Of a DNA stretch of 64,000 nucleotides, positions 62,026 through 64,000 are shown in pieces. The position numbers were made by a program, and so were the translations under genes. How positions within the stretch are numbered: position 1 is the first letter of the stretch; every line of letters starts with the position of its first letter. Source of the DNA: Drouetiella sp036703255 (GTDB taxonomy: Bacteria > Cyanobacteriota > Cyanobacteriia > Elainellales > Elainellaceae); NCBI GenBank assembly GCA_036703255.1, contig DATNPL010000174.1, forward strand, positions 35,015 through 99,014, written 5' to 3'. The notes beneath the pieces were generated by a model that had not been told where the DNA came from, ran no database searches, and saw nothing but the letters and a program-made list of their open reading frames with translations.

Positions 62026-62073
62026 GGATATTGTTGTGGGCGCACGGAGCGCGCCCACAACAATATCCCTAAG
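62021..62073. terminator. Symmetric hairpin (23-bp arms) at the MFS gene end
   Basis: Perfect arms CTTAGGGATATTGTTGTGGG+CGC and complement around ACGGAGC. The MFS stop codon TAG (62023-62025) is part of the left arm. It lies between convergent genes and ends 22 bases before the other stop, so it is probably a shared terminator. Confidence 0.65.
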
Positions 62074-62095
62074 AGCAATGGCTACGGCTGTAAAG

Positions 62096-62836
62096 CTATC
62101 GCGTCATCACTTCAAATTGTTTCTCCCAAGACTCATGGTTGCCTCTAGCAACCTGGATAATGGGCGAAAAGCCGATCAGCGTACAAACCAGCCAGTTCAC
62201 TAAGTTCATCGGAAAGCGCATCGGGCGAGCGATATCCAGAAATAGCACGACGCGATAATCATCCGTCTCATTCCAGACTTCGTGATAAAAGGTATCGTCA
62301 AAAATCAGGCTCTTGCCCTCTTCCCAGTGGGCGATCTGATTGTCTACTCGAATGCGGCATTTCTCTCTCGGCTCTGGAACTTTCAACCCTAGATGATAGC
62401 GAATTAGTCCCTTGTGCTTACCGCGATGCTCTGGAATATGCTTTCCTGGAGCCAGAATCGAGAAAAATGCCACCTTCATGCCAGGAATTTTTTGGAGTAA
62501 TCGGGTGGTTTCGGGACAGCGATCGCAGTTTCCCTGAGCCTTGAAGCCAAAGGCATAGAAAAAGTAGGTCTTCCACAGATTGTCGTTGGCTATCCCCTGC
62601 TGCCGAGGCGAAATGTCCTGGAAGTTGGGCAAAGCCTCAGCATGAAGCATGACCTGATCTAGCTCTTGGCGAATCACCTGCCAGTTGGCCTCTAGCTCTT
62701 CTGCCCAAGGAAACTGCGCCTTGCTGAAAAATACCGAGTCTCCCACCTTGGAGGACTTTACCGCCAATTCCTCAATTTTTTTGACCCAAGACGAATTAGG
62801 ACTAACGTTCTCAATGTTTTTAGCTAAACCTTTCAT
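62096..62836 (-). CDS. Aspartyl/asparaginyl beta-hydroxylase family oxygenase (LpxO-like)
   Basis: A 246-residue Fe(II)/2-oxoglutarate enzyme. The family iron ligands are His148 (GLIRYHLGLKVP) and His185 (IFDDTFYHEVWNETDD); the 2-oxoglutarate Arg is in DYRVVLFLDIARP. A hydrophobic segment near 210-230 (NLVNWLVCTLIGFSPII) suggests membrane contact as in LpxO, which hydroxylates lipid A acyl chains. Cyanobacterial targets are unknown; an acyl chain made by the adjacent pathway is one possibility. Confidence 0.88.
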   Translation of the reverse strand: MKGLAKNIENVSPNSSWVKKIEELAVKSSKVGDSVFFSKAQFPWAEELEANWQVIRQELDQVMLHAEALPNFQDISPRQQGIANDNLWKTYFFYAFGFKAQGNCDRCPETTRLLQKIPGMKVAFFSILAPGKHIPEHRGKHKGLIRYHLGLKVPEPREKCRIRVDNQIAHWEEGKSLIFDDTFYHEVWNETDDYRVVLFLDIARPMRFPMNLVNWLVCTLIGFSPIIQVARGNHESWEKQFEVMTR

Positions 62837-63005
62837 GCACTCCTCAAGTGTGAATGTGGTGTGGCTGTAGCCATCCGCGCTCTATCGGTATTAGGGCAGC
62901 GCCATTGGTGTAGGCGACCACAGAAATATCTTAGTCATAATGGCTACTGCTCATACCATCTTAAAGCTGCGATTTTGAATTTAGAATCAGCAAGGCCGTC
63001 TTGAC

Positions 63006-63668
63006 TTACGGCTGAATCATTTGCATAAATTCGATCGACTGCTGGTAGCCCAGAGTATCGCCTTGCTGCTGAAACAGTGTGGCAGCTTGCTGCAAATCAG
63101 CGATCGCCAAGGGTCGATTGCCCGCTGCATAGTGGGCTAGCCCCCGCCGACCAAAAGCCCTAGCAAACGATGAGTCGCGATCGATAGCTGCCGTAAAATC
63201 TGCGATCGCGGCTGGATAGTTTTTTAGGCTGTAGTGCGCTAGCCCTCGATTGAAATAGGCATCAATAAAGTCTGGATCGATCGCCAAGGTTTGATTAAAT
63301 TTTGCGATCGCGCCCTGTAGATTCTGCTGCGTAGCCAGGGCAGTTCCCCAACGGGCATAGGCATCTGCGTGACTCGGATCAAGTTCAGTTGCACGCTCAA
63401 ATCCAGCGATCGCTGACTGAATATTTCCAGTCAGGGCATAAGCCAGCCCACGGTCACAGTAGGCTTCGACAAAATTAGGATCGAGTTCGACAGCTTGGGT
63501 GAATGCCTCGATCGCGCCTGCAAAATCTCCGCCATTCAGGCGATCGGCTCCCTGGCTATATTCTGCTTGCGCTGGGCTAAGAGCGGCCTTAAAGGCTAGG
63601 GCGGGCAGACCCGTAGCCACAGTAGCCGCCATTAAGCTTGCGGCCAGGGCATTGTGCAACGGCTTCAT
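63006..63668 (-). CDS. Secreted tetratricopeptide-repeat protein
   Basis: 220 residues from ATG 63668 (MKPLHNALAASLMAATVATG), with a signal peptide of about 28 residues; an upstream ATG at 63698 adds ten. About five TPR units follow (AIEAFTQAVELDPNFVEAY, AIAKFNQTLAIDPDFIDAY), which serve as a protein-binding scaffold in periplasm or thylakoid lumen. Partner unknown. Confidence 0.88.
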   Translation of the reverse strand: MKPLHNALAASLMAATVATGLPALAFKAALSPAQAEYSQGADRLNGGDFAGAIEAFTQAVELDPNFVEAYCDRGLAYALTGNIQSAIAGFERATELDPSHADAYARWGTALATQQNLQGAIAKFNQTLAIDPDFIDAYFNRGLAHYSLKNYPAAIADFTAAIDRDSSFARAFGRRGLAHYAAGNRPLAIADLQQAATLFQQQGDTLGYQQSIEFMQMIQP

Positions 63669-63742
63669 TGACTCACTTCCCGTTAAAACAGTTACCAATA
63701 CTCACCATACCAAGGCCAGCCTCTTTAGAACGAATAAGTCAA

Positions 63743-63859
63743 ATGAAGCGCTTACTCGACATCGGTGAGGCCGTAGCAATCATCAATCCCCATACGTATC
63801 CCAAGCGAACTTTGGTAGCCTGGGATATTTCAAACCCCGATAAGGTCAGCCAGCGATGA
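63743..63859 (+). CDS. Possible short peptide, 38 aa
   Basis: ATG 63743 opens MKRLLDIGEAVAIINPHTYP and stops at 63859. Composition is protein-like but there is no ribosome-binding site or family I recognise. It might be a fragment of a former gene. Confidence 0.25.
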   Translation: MKRLLDIGEAVAIINPHTYPKRTLVAWDISNPDKVSQR

Positions 63860-63960
63860 AACCTGCTTGACTGACAAAAGTATTGGGAGATGAAACGAAA
63901 GCCAGGAGGGAAGCAGAGCCTGGTTTAAGCTGAAAGTTACCACACAAATCGGCAAAATCA

Positions 63961-64000
63961 ATGGCACCTACTTCCCGCCTCTATCATGCGTTGAATGAAT
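63961..64000 (+). CDS. Possible gene start cut by the window edge
   Basis: ATG 63961 begins an open frame (MAPTSRLYHALNE) that continues past the right edge. Only 13 codons are visible, so identity cannot be judged. Confidence 0.25.
   Translation, partial: MAPTSRLYHALNE

Overview
The window is a stretch of cyanobacterial chromosome, most likely from a filamentous, motile, non-marine species. The palindrome GCGATCGC (HIP1) recurs throughout. Diagnostic gene content includes a hormogonium-polysaccharide hps locus, a pilMNOQ set without pilP, heme oxygenase next to photosynthesis-type housekeeping genes, and several cyanobacteria-restricted families (DUF3086, DUF3119, DUF6887/6888, DUF2288). 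No rRNA, tRNA, CRISPR array, transposase or integrase was recognised.

Layout. 1-6.4 kb: hpsA-hpsB-hpsC on the minus strand (hpsC runs off the left edge), a secretion and gliding locus with two pseudopilins. 6.4-26 kb: mostly housekeeping genes (rpmB, htpG, cdsA, cbiT, a YebC-family gene, thrC, an M50 protease, recQ, ispG, an S41 protease), with a translationally coupled membrane protein/MerR pair, a glycosyltransferase and a DUF362 protein. 26-39 kb: uvrA, a secreted RTX calcium-binding protein, FHA, beta-carbonic anhydrase, a Met-rich tandem DUF305 protein, accC, ho1, an MlaE permease followed by DUF3119 and DUF3086, and cobD. 39.7-45.9 kb: HU and the type IV pilus genes pilM-pilN-pilO and pilQ.

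46.3-50.5 kb is an accessory, defence-like pocket. It holds an XRE regulator divergent from a small unknown gene across two matching palindromic operators, a 21-bp degenerate tandem repeat array, a small secreted peptide, a bacterial NLR-like HTH-NACHT NTPase split by a frameshift, and a DUF6888/DUF6887 small-gene pair overlapping by one base (the DUF6888 gene is only 58 codons).

50.7-54.1 kb returns to a sugar-type solute-binding lipoprotein, DUF2288, plsC and fabD. 54.4-62.8 kb gathers six genes that look like an uncharacterised biosynthetic neighbourhood: an alpha-oxoamine synthase, a Rieske oxygenase, a GH3-family acyl-adenylating enzyme, a cupin/JmjC-like oxygenase, an MFS transporter and an LpxO/Asp-hydroxylase-like oxygenase. 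The window ends with a TPR protein and the possible first codons of one more gene.

Two structural themes stand out. Many genes are followed by long, nearly perfect inverted repeats that probably act as terminators, several of them symmetric between convergent genes. A GC-rich two-hairpin element also occurs twice, each time 8-10 bases after a stop codon and in the same orientation as the gene it follows.
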